This document shows, one piece after another, positions 46,984 through 60,772 of a stretch of DNA of 64,000 nucleotides. The notes under the pieces were generated by a model. That model made no database searches. It was not told where the DNA came from and saw only the letters and a list, made by a program, of their open reading frames with translations. Position numbers and translations under genes: made by a program. Each line of letters opens with the position of its first letter. Positions within the stretch are counted from its first letter, which is position 1. Source of the DNA: Onthophagus taurus (lineage: Eukaryota; Arthropoda; Insecta; Coleoptera; Scarabaeidae); the NCBI RefSeq assembly GCF_036711975.1, contig NC_091975.1:12526501-12590500 (forward strand), in the 5' to 3' direction.

Positions 46984-49283
46984 TAATTACAAGAAAACTT
47001 TTATAACAAAAATTGTTGCAAATTTTATTGTTAACAATATTGCTCTCTTGCACTTTTGCTCTCAGATGCGTCAATATTGAGAAAAATACGAAAATTTAAA
47101 AAATTGATGAATTTGCTTGTTTTACCTAGTTAATGGTAACATTTGGGAATCGGAGTATGTTATCAAAAAACTTTTAGAACAAAAGTTGTAGCAAATTTTG
47201 TTCTTAATAATATTGCTCTCTTGTATATTTGCTCTGAGATGCGTCAATATTGAGAAAAATAGGAAAATTTAAAAAAATTGATGAATTTTCTTGTTTTACT
47301 TAGCTAATGGTAATATTTGGAAATCGGAGCGTGTTAACAAAAAACTTTTATAACAAAAGTTGTAGCTAATCTTATTCTTAACAATATTGTTGTCTTGTAT
47401 TTTTGCTCTCAGATGCGTCAATATTGAGAAAAATACGAAAATTTGATGAATTTGTTGCGTTTTCAAGTTGTTAATGGTAACACTTGGAAATTAAAACATG
47501 TTATAAAAAAACTTTTGGAACGAAAGTTGTAGCTAATTTTATTCTTAACAATATTGCTCTCTTTTATTTTTGCTCTCCGATGCATCAATATTTAGAAAAA
47601 TACGAAAATTTAATAAATTGATGAATTTTCTTGTTTTACTATTAGCTAATGGTAACAGTTGGGAATCGGAGCATGTTATCACAATACTTTTAGAACAAAC
47701 GTTGTAGCAAATTTTGTTCTTAACAATATTGCTCTCTTATATATTTGCTCTCAGATGCGTCGATATTGAGAAAGATACGAAAATTTGGAAATTTAATGAA
47801 TTTTATTGTTTTACTATTAGCTAATGGTAACATTTGGGAATCGGGGCATGTTATCAAAAAACTTTTAGTACAAAAGTTGTAGCAAATTTTATTCTTAACA
47901 ATATTGCTCTCTTGTATATTTGCTCTCAGACGCGTCAATATTGAGAAAAATAGGAAAATTTAGAAATTTTATGAATTTCCTTGTTTTACTATTAGCTAAT
48001 GGTAACATTTGGGAATCGGAGCATGTTATCAAAAAACTTTTAGAACAAAAGTTGTAGCAAATTTTATTCTTAGCAATATTGCTCTCTTTTACTTTTGCTA
48101 TCAGATGCTTCAATATGGAGAAAGAAGTGGAAATATGAAAATTTGATGAATTTCGTTGTGTTATAAGCTGTTAATGATAACGTTTGGGAATCGAAGCATG
48201 TTACAAAAAAACTTTTCCAATAATAGTTATAAAAAATTTTATTGTTAATAATATTGCTCTTTTTCACTTTTGCTATCAGATGCTTCAATATGGAGAAAGA
48301 AACGAAAATATGAAACTTTGATGAATTTCGTTATTTTATTAGTTGCTCATGATAACATTTGAAAATCGGGTTGTGTTACAAAAAAACTTTTTAAACAAAA
48401 GTTATAGCAAATTTAATTCTTAACAATATTGCTCTGTTGTATTTTTGCTCTCAGATGCGTCAATAATAAGTAAAATACGAAAATATGAAAATTTAATGAA
48501 TTTCGTTGTTTTATAAATTGCTAATGGTAACATTTGGGAATCGGAACATGTTACATAAAAACTTTTCCAACAAAAGTTATAGCAAACTTTATTGTTAACA
48601 ATATTGCTCTCTTTCATTTTTGCTCTCAGATGCGTCAATATTGAGAAAAATACGAAAATTTAAAAATTTGATGACTCCTTGTTTTACTATTAATTGGTAA
48701 CATGGTAACATTTGGGAATTAAAGCATGTTATCAAAAAATTTTTAGAACAAAAGTTGTTGCAAATTTTGTTCTTAACAATATTGTTCTCTTGTATATTTG
48801 CTCTCCGATGCGTCAATCGAAAAATACGAAAATTTGGAAATTTGATGAATTTTCTTGTTTTACTTTTAGTTAATGGTAACATTTAGGAATCGAAGCATGT
48901 TAGCAAAAAACTTTTAGAACAAAAGTTGTAGCTAATCTTATTCCTAACAATATTGCTCTCTAATATATTTGCTCTCAGATGCGTCAATATTAAGAAAAAT
49001 ACGAAAATTTAAAAATTTGATGAATTTTCTTGTTTTACTATTAGCTAATGGTAACATTTGGAAATCGAAGCATGTTATCAAAAAACTTTTAGAACAAAAG
49101 TTGTAGCTAATCTTATTCTTAACAATATTGCTCTCTTGTATATTTGCTCTCAGATGCGTCAATATTGAGAAAAATATGAAAATTTAAAAATTTTATGAAT
49201 TTCCTTGTTTTACTATTAGCTAATGATAACATTTGGGAATCGGAGCATGTTATCAAAAAACTTTTAGAACAAAAGTTGTAGCT

Positions 49284-51068
49284 TGTTACATTCCGAAAAT
49301 TTGTATGTTATGTGTGGGTGACTTGTTTATTTGTAATGGGTTATGAGTTGCATACATTCGGAGATTTGTTATTATTTTTATTTATTTTGTTTACATTTTG
49401 TTTGTTTATAACATTTTATTGTATTCTCTTTCAGCAACATATTCTGAGTATTCCTTTTTTTTTCCTTTTAACTCCCATCACTTTAAAATTCTCCTTTTTG
49501 CTTTTGAGAGGGTGTCGTAAATTCATGATGTTATCTTGCGCAGACGTAATTTTTTTTTGATATTTTCGATCTTTGGGTATAAAAGACCGTTCAAGTTTCT
49601 TCTTGAGCCTCTCTTTCTTAGCATATTACCAGAGCAATACGTGTTCTCGAGTGTTAAAGAAATTTTGGGTTGGTTCGCCATTTTTGGTTTTGGTGTAAAA
49701 TTTTGTTTCTAATCCATATTTGTGGGATTCATCACTCGAAATAAAGTTTTGGAAAAGTGTTTTTCTTTTACCAAATTGTACGGAGATTCCGGATTTCAAC
49801 GTATTTCATTACATTTTCTTCTGTCTTCTGGTTAAACCTCGAACATCAGAGGTAAGCATTTTTGTAAGGTCTTTGTTAATTAGTTTTTGGCATATTCGTT
49901 CACCCTTTCACATTTTCCTTTTGATTCTTAAACTAACAATCTACTAAATCTATTTTCCAAAAAAAAAAAAAAAAAACTAGCTACTTTATATAAAAAAAAA
50001 ATTCTAACTACTTTAAAAAAAAAAATTTCTAATTACTTAAAAAGCAAACCTATCCTACAAACAAAAAAATTCTTAAATCTAATATTTCCACGTTTCATTT
50101 TTTTTAAATTTCTATATCCAGGTTTTTGTTGAGGGGAGCAACTTTTGGCCTCTCTTATTGGAACAACCTTTTTTTTTATTGGTATTTTGGAACCATTGTC
50201 CAAGGGTTTCCATTACATCCTAAGGATTCTAATTATTCTTTTGGAACAAAACAAAGAATATTACCTTACCTTTCCTGAGTCACCAGAATTTGTTGCTGAG
50301 GAGTTATTTCGAATCGGACCGGTGATCAAGACTTGGAGTAAAGGTCAGATAGAACAACATATTATTATTTTGGCCATTGAAGAATTTGTATTTTATATTT
50401 TTTTTATTAATTGATTTTCCTTAAGAAAATCTTTAAATTAATTAATCTTTGGGACATTAAACATATTCAATTTTTTTTTATAATATCATTTCATTTTTTT
50501 TGTAAATTCTTGTTTGGCGAGATTTTTTTTAATTCTATTTTTGGCGTTGATTTTTTTTTAATAATTTTGATTTCACGTTGAGCTCAACCATACGGAGTCA
50601 GACGCGGGTTAATTTTTCATTTTTTTTTGGTATTTTGATTTAAATTTCCTTTCAGTTTTGACTTTCATTTTTTTTTAAAGCTCGCAAACATCAATATAGT
50701 TTTTTTTTTGTTGTTCGAACCTAAAAGTTTACGGTTTTATAATTTTGTTATTAGTTTTTTTTTACTTACCTGTTATTTACGGGAGTTTTAATAAATTTTT
50801 GTCTGCAACTCAAAACCCATTTTGTTGGACGTTTATGTTTTGTTGTGTTATTTGTTTATATCACCATACTTCATCATCTCACGTCACAGTTCGTGTTGTA
50901 CGCGGGGTTAACTGTGTGGCGCCATATAAATACCCCTCCCTTCTTCACTGAGCCGGTCGAGGACTCGCGTACATCTCAGGGTGATAAAACTAGTTTTGTC
51001 CTTGTTGAAAATTACGTTATTTTTTTTGTTGTTTCGATTTAAAATCTTTTAACGCACCTGGCGTCATA
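49284..51068. mobile_element. Unclassified 1785-bp insertion
   Basis: It splits the satellite box TTGTAGCTAATCTTATTC, with AGCT on both sides (49280-49283 and 51069-51072) as a 4-bp duplication. Its ends read TGTTACATTCCG and CTGGCGTCATA. TATAAAAG near 49578 with downstream GAGCC-like sequence, and CATATAAATACC near 50920, look like promoters. A frame at 50145-50414 (89 codons) resembles no protein I know. It may be a long LTR or a deleted LTR element; no internal direct repeats were seen. Confidence 0.5.
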
Positions 51069-51526
51069 AGCTAATCTTATTCTTAACAATATTGCTCTCT
51101 TGTGTTTTTGCTTTCAAATGCGTCAATATTAGGAAAAATACGAAAATTTAAAAAAGCAAGGAATTTCTTTGTTTTACTATCAGCTAATGGTAACATTTGG
51201 GAATCGGAATATATTATCAAAAAACTTTTAGAACAAAAGTTGTTGCAAATTTTGTTATTAACAATATTGCTCTGTTGTATTTTTGCTCTCAGATGCGTTA
51301 ATATTGAGAAAAATATAAAAATTTAAAAATTTCATGAATTTTCTTGTTTTACTATTAGCTAATGGTAACATTTGGGAATTAGAGCATGTTATCAAAAAAC
51401 TTTTACAACAAAGGTTGTAGCAAATTTTGTTCTTAACAATATCGCTATCTTGTATTTTTGCTCTCAGATGCGTCAATATTGAGAAAAATACGATAAATTT
51501 GCTGAATTTTCCTTGTTTTACTATCA

Positions 51527-51837
51527 TGTAATGATCAACTTATTTATGATGCCAGATTCCTCGAGAGAGGAGAAAAAGGCTTTTTGGATTTTATATAACT
51601 GTGTTTATTTAGTAATACTTATAACTTATAACTAACATTTTCGTGTTAACGCATCGACGACTTATTCTATTCTATTCTCCTTCTACATGCTAATAAACCT
51701 ATTTAACTTACTTACTAATATTGCTGATTTATCTAAAATACTAAAGTAAATGTACTGGACTCCAACACGTATTGTTATTTAATTTTTCAATAATAAAATG
51801 TATAATAAAATGAACAACAACTCATGTGTCCAGTACA
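51527..51837. mobile_element. Solo LTR, 311 bp
   Basis: Starts TGTAATGATC and ends GTCCAGTACA (TG...CA with TGTA/TACA inverted ends), flanked by a perfect 4-bp duplication ATCA (51523-51526 and 51838-51841). Removing it restores the satellite box TACTATCAGCTAATGG, seen intact near 51177. Non-coding, with AATAAA near the 3' side. 4-bp duplications fit Gypsy-type elements. Confidence 0.75.
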
Positions 51838-54690
51838 ATCAGCTAATGGTATCATTTGGGAATCGAAGCATGTCACAAAAATACTTCTATAACAAAAGTT
51901 GTAGCAAATTTCGTTCTTAACAATATTGCTCTCTTGTATATTTGCTCTCAGATCCGTCGATATTGAGAAAAATACGAAAATATGAAAATTTGAACAATTT
52001 ATTTGTTTTCTAGTGTTAATGGTAACATTTGGGAATCGGAGCATGTTATCAAAAAACTTTTAGTACAAAAGTTGTAGCAAATTTTGTACTTAACAATATT
52101 GCTCTCTTGTATATTTGCTTTCAGATTCGTAGATATTGAGAAAAATACGAAAATTTAAAAAATTGATGAATTTTCTTGTTTTATGATTAGCTAATGGTAA
52201 CATTTGGGAATCGGAGCATGTTATCAAAAAACTTTTATAACAAAAGTTGTAGCAAATTTTGTTATTAACAATATTGCTCTCTTGTATATTTGCTCTCAGA
52301 TACGTCAATATTGAGAAAAATACGAAAATTTTAAAATTTGATGGATTTTCTTGTTTTACTTAGCTAATGGTAATATTTGGAAACCGGAGCGTATTATCAA
52401 AAAACTTTTAGAACAAAAGTTGTAGCAAATTTTGTTCTTAAAAATATTGCTCTTTTGTATATTTGCTCTCAGATGCGTTAATATTGAGAAAAATATGAAA
52501 ATTTAAAAATTTTATGAATTTTTTGTTTTATTATTAGTTAATGGTAACATTTGGGAATCGGAGCATGTTATCAAAAAACGTTTATAACAAAAGTTGTAGC
52601 AAATTTTGTTCTTAACAATATTGCTCTCTTGTATTTTTGCTTTCAGATGCGTCAATATTGAGAAAAATACGAAAATTTAAAAATTTCATGAGTTTCCCTG
52701 TTTTACGATTAGCTAATGGTAATGTTTGGGAATCGGAGCATGTTATCAAAAAACTATTAGTACAAAAGTTGTAGCAAATTTTGTACTTAACAATATTGCT
52801 CTCTTGTATATTTGCTCTCAGATTCGTCGATATTGAGAAAAATACGAAAATTTAAAAATTTCATGAGTTTCCTTGTTTTATGATTAGCTAATGGTAACAT
52901 TTGGGAATCGGAGCATGTTATCAAAAAACTTTTATAACAAAAGTTGTAGCAAATTTTGTTATTAACAATATTGCTCTCTTGTATATTTGCTCTCAAATAC
53001 GTCAATATTGAGAAAAATACGAAAATTTAAAAATTTGATGGATTTTCTTGTTTTACTTAGCTAATGGTAATATTTAGAAACCGGAGCGTATTATCAAAAA
53101 ACTTTTAGAACAAAAGATGTAGCAAATTTTGTTCTTAACAATATTGCTCTTTTGTATATTTGCTCTCAGATGCGTTAATATTGAGAAAAATATGAAAATT
53201 TAAAAATTTTATGAATTTTCTTGTTTTATTATTAGTTAATGGTAACATTTGGGAACCGGAGCATGTTATCAAAAAACGTTTATAACAAAAGTTGTAGCAA
53301 ATTTTGTTGTTAACAATATTGCTCTCTTGTATTTTTGCTTTCAGATGCGTCAATATTGAGAAAAATACGAAAATTTAAAAATTTGATGAATTTCCTTGTT
53401 TTACTATTAGCTAATGGTAACATTTGGGAATTGAAGCATGTTATCAAAAAACTTTTATAACAAAAGTTGTAGCAAATTTTGTTATTAACAATATTGTTCT
53501 CTTGTATTTTTGCTCTCAGATGCGTCAATATTGAGAAAAATACGAAAATTTGATGAATTTCCTTGTTTTATTATTAGCTAATGGTAACATTTGCGAATCG
53601 GAGAATGTTATCAAAAAACTTTTATAACAAAAGTTGTAGCAAATTTTGTTCTTACCAATATTGCTCTCTTTCACTTTTTCTGTCAGATATCTCAATATGG
53701 AGAAAGAAGCAGAAACATGAAAATTTGATGAATTTCGTTATTTTACAAGTTGCTCATGATAACATTTGAAAATCGGGTTATGTTACAAAAAAAAATTGTT
53801 ATCTTTCAGTTTTGCTGTCAGGTGCTTCAATATGGAGAAAGAAGCGAGATTATGAAAATTTGATGAATTTTGTTGTTTTATAAGCTGTTGATGGTAGCAT
53901 TTCAGAATCGAAGCATATTACAAAAAAACTTTTCCAACAAAAGTTATAGCAAATTTTATTTTTAATAATATTACTCTCTTTCAGTTTTGCTGTCAGATAC
54001 CTCAATACCGAGAAAAATACGAAAATATAAAAATTGAATGAATTTGTTACTTTTTCTAATTGTCAATGGTAACACTCGGGAAACAGAAGTTATTAGAAAA
54101 AGCTTTTGGATTGAAAGTTATAGCAAATTTTATTCTTAATAATATTGCTCTCTTTCATTTTTGCTCTCAGATGCGTCAATATCGAGACAAATACGAAAAT
54201 ATGAAAATTGGATGAATTTATTGCATAATGGTAACATTTGGGAAACGGAGCATATTACATAAAAACTTTTCCAACAAAAGTTATAGCAAATTTTATTGTT
54301 AACAATATTGCTCTGTTTCATTTTTGCTCTCAGATGCGTCAATATTGAGATAAATACGAAAATTTAAAAATTTTATGAATTTCCTTGTTTTATTATTAGC
54401 TAATGGTAATATTTGCGAATCGGAGAATGTTATCAAAAAACTTTTATAACAAAAGTTGTAGCAAATTTTGTTCTTAACAATATTGCTCTCTTGCACTTTT
54501 ACTCTTAGATACGTCAATATCAAGATAGATACGAAAATATAGAAAATGGATTAATTTGTTGCTTTTTTAGTTGTTAATGGTAACACTCGAAAAATGGAGG
54601 TTGTTACAAAAAAACTCTTATAATAAAAGTTGTAGCAAATGTTATTCTTAACAATTTTACTCTCAGATGCGTTATATTACTCAATTAATT

Positions 54691-54926
54691 AACTTTTGCG
54701 TTCCAAAAAACCCTTAATTAAAACGAATCCGGTTTTAAATCTCAAATCGACTGTCAAAATGAAAACGTGAGGTTAGATTTTTGGGGGGAAATTCGAATTT
54801 AAACGTCACGCGTCACCACGCGCTATTTTAAAACATCCCGAGTTCTATTAATAAAAATGTTCCCCGGGGAAAATATCTAAAAATATCGCAGTCAAAACGC
54901 GCATTTCGTTCCTTTAACACCAAAAA
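54691..54926 (+). promoter_or_regulatory. Upstream region of the coiled-coil gene
   Basis: Unique sequence between satellite A and the ATG at 54927, with higher GC than the arrays (ACGTCACGCGTCACCACGCG near 54804). No TATA box is clear. It presumably holds the promoter and 5' leader. Confidence 0.4.
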
Positions 54927-55864
54927 ATGGCTTCATCGACGAACCAAAACGAAATTAAGGTAAAAATTTTTCAAATTATAATTTTAATTAAATTAATTGA
55001 GTTAATTTTAGCCCCAAAAAGGGGATTTAATTGAATGGAAGGAAGAACAAGAACGTTTGGTGAACATGATTGGAGATTTCGAGCAAAAATTATCCCACAC
55101 CAGCTTAAGATTGCTCACTTTAGAGAACGATTTAAAAGTATTGGGTTAAATTTATGCAAGGGAAGTTAATTTTTAAACGAAATTTGTTTATTTAGGCTCG
55201 AACTGACGAAAGAGATGGTTTAAAAGCTCGAGTGGTTGAGTTAGAAGCTCAACTTGGAGAAAGTCGCAAATCCCAGTTAAAATCAGCATCTGAGAACCAA
55301 GCTGTAGATGAAATCAAACAAAAATCAGAAGAGATGTTAACAAAAGCTAAATCGATTATATTCGAAAAAACCAAAGTCTGTAAAAACCAAGAATTACAAA
55401 TTGAGGCTCTTCACCAACAAGTCGAGTCGTTAAGAGAAGTGGTGAGAATCACAAAAGATTTGCTCGAAATACGAAACGTCGAGGTGACTCATCTCCAAGA
55501 TAAATTATCATCGATGGAGTCGAAAATTGGGACCGAATCGGAAAGGAATAAGTTGATCCATTCGAAATTAGAGAAGATGGTGAGCATGAATGTTGAGTTA
55601 AAACGGGAGTATGAAACGCAATTGTGCTTGTTTACGGCGTTGAGGGAACGATATAACGAAAGGGAATTGGCTAGGAATGTTTTGGATGATTTGAAGAACG
55701 ATAATAAACAAGCGGGGACGAGTAATAACACCCAAAGTAATAATAACGAGGAATTGGGTGCTCAAGAATTGAGTCAAGAAGCGGTTCAAGTGGAAAATGT
55801 CGAGGAGAATAAAGAGGAAACTGATTGTAATGAGAAAGAAACGGTTAGGAATGGGAAAAATTAA
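54927..55864 (+). CDS. Coiled-coil protein, family not recognised
   Basis: Three exons (54927-54959, 55012-55137, 55196-55864) encode 275 residues, all phase 0, with introns of 52-58 bp. From about residue 20 to 220 it is rich in Glu, Lys, Leu and Gln with heptad spacing (for example LVNMIGDFEQKL, LTLENDLK, VVELEAQLG, LQIEALHQQVESLREVV, VTHLQDKLSSM), so it is very probably a long alpha-helical coiled coil. The last ~50 residues are a low-complexity Asn/Gln/Glu tail. No signal peptide or membrane segment is seen. The start MASSTNQNEIK is the first ATG, in context AAAAAATGG. AATAAA is at 55936. It could be a centrosomal, Golgi or motor-adaptor protein, but nothing in the sequence settles this. 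Confidence 0.82.
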
Positions 55865-55935
55865 ATTTGTGGTGTTTTAGGATTTTAAGAATAAGATTTT
55901 TTAAAGATTTGCAGTTTTTAAAAATATGTTTTTAA

Positions 55936-55941
55936 AATAAA
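55936..55941 (+). promoter_or_regulatory. Poly(A) signal of the coiled-coil gene
   Basis: AATAAA 72 bp after the TAA stop, with a TTTAATGTTTTATTT stretch about 20 bp further. Satellite A starts about 45 bp later. Confidence 0.55.
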
Positions 55942-57204
55942 CACGATTTTACGAACGTTTAATGTTTTATTTATATTTTGTTGAGCAAGAAATAAAGATC
56001 GAATATCTCGATTTAGACGCGTCTGAGAGCAAATATACATGAGAGCGATATTGTTAAGAACACAATTTGCTACAACTTTTGTTCTAAAAGTTTTTTTGTA
56101 ATATGCTCCGATTCCCAAATGTTACCATTAGCTAATAGTAAAACAAAGAAATTCATCAAAGTTTTAAATTTTCATATTATTCTCAATATTGACGCATCTG
56201 AGAGCAAATATGCAAGAGAGCAATATTGTTAAGAATAAAATTTGCAACAACTTTTGTTCTAAAAGTTTTTTCATAACATGCTCCGATTCCCAAATGTTAC
56301 CATTAGCTAATAGTAAAACAAAGAAATTCATCAAAGTTTTAAATTTTCATTTTTTCTCAATATTGACGCATCTGAGAGCAAATATGCAAGAGAGCAATAT
56401 TGTTAAGAATAAAATTTGCAACAACTTTTGTTCTAAAAGTTTTTTGATAACATGCTCCGATTCCCAAATGTTACCATTAGCTAATAGTAAAACATGAAAA
56501 TTCATCAATTTTTTAAATTTTCGTATTTTTCTCAATATTGACGCATCTGAGAGCAAATATACAAGAGAGAAATATTGTTAAGAACAAAATTTGCTACAAC
56601 TTTTGTTCTAAAAGTTTTTTGATAACACGCTCCGATTTCCAAATGTTACCATTAGCTAATAGTAAAACAAGAAAATTCATCAATTTTTTAAATTTTCGTA
56701 TTTTTCTCAATATTGACGCATCTGAGAGCAAATATACAAGAGAGAAATATTGTTAAGAACAAAATTTGCTACAACTTTTGTTCTAAAAGTTTTTTGATAA
56801 CACGCTCCGATTTCCAAATATTACCATTAGCTTAGTAAAACAAGAAAATTCATCAATTTCTTAAATTTTTGTATTTTTCTCAATATTGACGCATCTGAAA
56901 GCAAATATATAAGAGAACAATATTGTTAAGAACAAAATTTGCAACAATTTTTGTTATAAAAGTTTTTGGATAACATGCTCCAATTCCCAAATATTACCAT
57001 TAGCTAAGTAAAACAAGAAAATTCATCAATTTTTTAAATTTTCTGAGAGCAAATATACAAGAGAGCGATATTGTTAAGAACAAAAGTTGCAACAACTTTT
57101 GTTCTAAAAATTTTTTGATTACATGCTCCGATTCCGAAATGTTACCATTAGCTAATCGTAAAACAAGAAATTACATCAAATTTTCATATTTTTGTATTTT
57201 CCTC

Positions 57205-57425
57205 GATATTTCAAAATTTCAATAATATGATCTTATAATTTTTGTATGATATCATAAACTAGAAATTTAAATTAAATTAAAGTTAATGGACACTGATATG
57301 CCTCAATTACTTCACATTAATCATTCTTCGATTATAGCCTAATTTTATTCAACCAGTCACTTTTTTAATCTTAATTAATCGAAATAACACATTTTTTAAT
57401 CATTTTAACAAGCACCACATTAAAA
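57205..57425. repeat. Short copy of the 62.16-62.58 kb spacer
   Basis: Shares TTGTATGATATCATAAACTAG, AATCTTAATTAATCGAAAT and CATTTTAACAAGCACCAC in the same order with 62160-62575, but about 200 bp of the middle is missing. Not satellite A. No gene. Confidence 0.7.
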
Positions 57426-57791
57426 TTCATTAATTTCTTAAATTTTTGTATTTTTCTCAATATTGACGCATCTGAGAGCAAAAATACAAGAGAGCAATAT
57501 TGTTAACAACAAAATTTGCTACAACTTTTATTATAAAAGCTTTTTGATAAAATGCTCCGAATCCGAAATATTACCATTAGCTAATTGTAAAACAAAAAAA
57601 TTCGTCAAATTTTCATATTTTCGTATTTTTCTTAATATTGACGCATTTGGGAGCAAAAATGAAAGAGAGCAGTTCTGTTAAGAATAAAATTTGCTATAAC
57701 TTTCGTTCCAAAAGTTTTTTTGTTATAACTTCTGTTTCCCGAGTGTTACCATTAACAATTAGAAAAAGCAACAAACTCATCCAATTTTCAT

Positions 57792-58085
57792 TGTTTAATC
57801 CGCGCAATGCCATCCGGCGGTGGGCGTGTGTACTTGGCTACCTCCACTTAAATTATTGAGATTTGAGAGAAGAATAAAGTTTTCAAGAGATCATTATCGT
57901 GCGAAGCGGTCGTAACTAAAATGCGTTACCATTTTTTATTATCGAAAATTATAATAAAAGTATTGTGATTACGAGTAAGAAATTTTTTCATTCCATTTCT
58001 ACAAAATATTTTATTTTCTTTGAAATTTTTGAAGCACCCCTTCTCTTTTGTTTTTCGTCACCTTTTATTTTTACCTGCGTGAACA
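57792..58085. mobile_element. Solo LTR, 294 bp
   Basis: Starts TGTTTAATCC and ends GCGTGAACA (TGTT/AACA ends), flanked by a perfect 5-bp duplication TTCAT (57787-57791 and 58086-58090). It lies in the satellite box CAATTTTCATATTTTCG. AATAAA is at about 57873. Non-coding. Confidence 0.75.
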
Positions 58086-59628
58086 TTCATATTTTCGTAT
58101 TTTTTTCTGTATTGATGCATCTAAGAGCAAATATACAAGAGAGCAATATTGTTAACAATAAGATTAGCTACAGCTTTTGTTATAAAAGTTTTTTGATAAC
58201 ACGCTCCGATTCCCAAATGTTACCATTAACTAATAGTAAAACAAGAAAATTCATCAATTTTTGAAATTCTCGTATATTTCTCAATATTGACGTATCTGAG
58301 AGCAAATATACAAGAGAGCAATATTGTTAAGAACTAAATTTGCTACAACTTTTATTCTAAAAGTTTTTTGATAACATGCTCCAATACCCAAATGTTACCA
58401 TCGGCTAACAGTAAAACAAGAAAATTCATCAAATTTTCAAATTTTCGTATTTTTCTCAATATTGACGCATCTGAGAGCAAATATACAAGAGGGCAATATT
58501 GTTAAGAACTAAATTTGCTACAACTTTTATTCTAAAAGTTTTTTGATAACATGCTCCAATACCCAAATGTTACCATCAGCTAACAGTAAAACAAGAAAAT
58601 TCATCAAATTTTCAAATTTTCGTATTTTTCTCGATATTGACGTACCTAAGAGCAAATATACAAGAGAGCAATATTGTTACTAACAAAATTTGCTACAACT
58701 TTTGTTGTAAAAGTTTTTTGATAACATGCTCCGATTCCTAAATGTTATTAGCTAATAGTAAAACAAGAAAATTCATAAATTTTTTAAATTTTCGTATTTT
58801 ATTCAATATTGACGCATCTGAGAGCAAAAGTGCAAGAGAGCAATATTGTTAACAATAAAATTTGCTACAACTTTTGTTCTAAAAGTTTTTTGATAACATA
58901 CTCCGATTCCCAAATGTTACCATTAGCTAATAATAAAACAAGAAAATTCATCAATTTTTAAAATTTTCGTATTTTTCTCAATATTGACGCACCTGAGAGC
59001 AAAAATACAAGATAGCAATATTGTTAAGAACAAAATTTGCTACAACTTTTGTTATAAAAGTTTTTTGATAACATGCACCGATTCTCAAATGTTACCATTA
59101 ATAACATGAAAGAGCAACAAATTCCTAAAATTTTCATATTTTCATATCTAACTCGATATTGACGTATCTAAGAGCAAAAGTGCAAGAGAGCTATATTGTT
59201 AACAATAAAATTTGCAACAATTTTTGTTCTAAAAGATTTCTTATAGCATGCTCCAATTCTCAAGTGTTACCTTTAATAGCTTGAAAGAGTGACAAATTTT
59301 TATATTTTCGTATATATCTCGATATTGACGTATCTAAGAACAAAAGTGCAAAAGAGCAATATTGTTAACAATAAAATTTGCTACAACTTTTGTTCTAAAA
59401 GTTCTTTTATAACATTCTCTGATTCCCGAATGTTACCTTTAATGACATGAAAAAGCAACAAATTCATAAAATTTTCGTATCTATATCAATATTGACGTAT
59501 CTAAGAGCAAAAGTGCAAGAGAGCAATACTGGTAAGAATAAAATTTGCAACAACTTTTGTTCTAAAAGTTTTTTTATAACATTCTCCGATTTCCGAATGT
59601 TACCATTAGCTAATAGTAAAACAAGGAA

Positions 59629-60090
59629 TGTTCGTACAAAAAAGAAAAATTGCCGAACTAAAAGCAAGGTGCCGGTTAATAATGATTAATAAACGGTTAA
59701 TAAAATAATAATTAAATTCTATTAATAAAATCAAAAATATAACTTTAATGTGAAAGCGGTTGCAATGAATGCAAACCGTGCAATTAATAAAGAAAATTAT
59801 AAAGAATGAGCGAAAGAATGTAAATAAAGGTAAATAAAATAAAGCGTACAGACAAGAATGCGGCGAAAATTGCGGAAATTGAGGGCACACGATGCAGACG
59901 ATACGACGACTAGCGGAAGATTGAAATCTTGCCGATTAAGAGTGATAACGATGGACAAGAAGTGAGACAAAATGCGTCACACGTGCGCTTCAATTTCAAA
60001 AACAAAAATATTGACATTTACGATAAGATTGGAAATACAATAAAATAAATTTGAATTTAACTAATTTCATTTTCTATTCCGGTAGGAACA
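59629..60090. mobile_element. Solo LTR candidate, 462 bp
   Basis: Starts TGTTCGTAC and ends GGTAGGAACA, which are near-inverted ends of LTR type. Flanks AGGAA and ACGAA would be a 5-bp duplication with one mismatch. AATAAA lies near 60042. It enters the satellite box AACAAGGAAATTCATC within a base of where the 29350 insertion did. Confidence 0.6.
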
Positions 60091-60772
60091 ACGAAATTCA
60101 TCAAATTTTTGTATTTTTCTCAATATTGACCCATCTGAGAGCAAATATACAAGAGAGCAATATTGTTAAGAATTAAATTAGCTACAACTTTTGTTATAAA
60201 GGTATTTTGATAACATGCTCCGATTCCGAAATGATACCATTAGCTTATAGTAAAACAAGAAAATTCATCAATTTTTAAAATTTTCGGATTTTTCTCAATA
60301 TTGACGCATCTGAGAGCAAAAGTGAAAGAGAGCAATATTGTTAAGAACGAAATTTGCTACAACTTTTGTTCTAAAAGTTTTTTGATTACATGCTCTTATT
60401 CCCAAATATTACCATTAGCTAAGTAAAACAAGAAAATTCATCAATTTTTTAATTTTTCGTATTTTTCTCAATATTGACGCATCTGAGAACAAAAATAAAA
60501 GAGAGCAATATTGTTAAGAATAAAATTTGCTATAACTTTCATTTCAAAAGTTTTTTTGTAATATCTTCTGTTTCCCGAGTGTTACCATTAACAGCTGGAA
60601 CACGCAACAAATTCATCTAATTTTCATATTTTCGTATTTTTCTCGATATTGATGCATCTGAGAGCAAAAATAAAAGAGAGCAATATTGTTAAGAACAGAA
60701 TTTACTACAACTATTGTTTCAAAACTTTTATGTAATATGCTCCGTTTCCCGAATGTTACAATTATGCAATAA

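Larger units (their letters stand above)
46984..54690 (-). repeat. Satellite A array, block 5 (reverse orientation)
   Basis: Monomers in minus orientation, split by a 1785-bp insertion (49284-51068) and a solo LTR (51527-51837). Around 48.1-48.5, 53.7 and 54.0 kb, more diverged monomers read CAATATGGAGAAAGAAG instead of the usual CAATATTGAGAAAAATACG. The stretches near 52.1-52.6 kb and 52.8-53.3 kb are near copies of each other. Confidence 0.92.

Noticed and set aside
49312-50414. Several 70-90-codon frames in the 1785-bp insertion
   Set aside because: Phe/Leu-rich translations of AT-rich sequence with no recognised motif; kept only as part of the insertion.
55489-55789. Minus-strand frames inside the coiled-coil gene
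   Set aside because: Antisense shadows of a well-supported three-exon gene.
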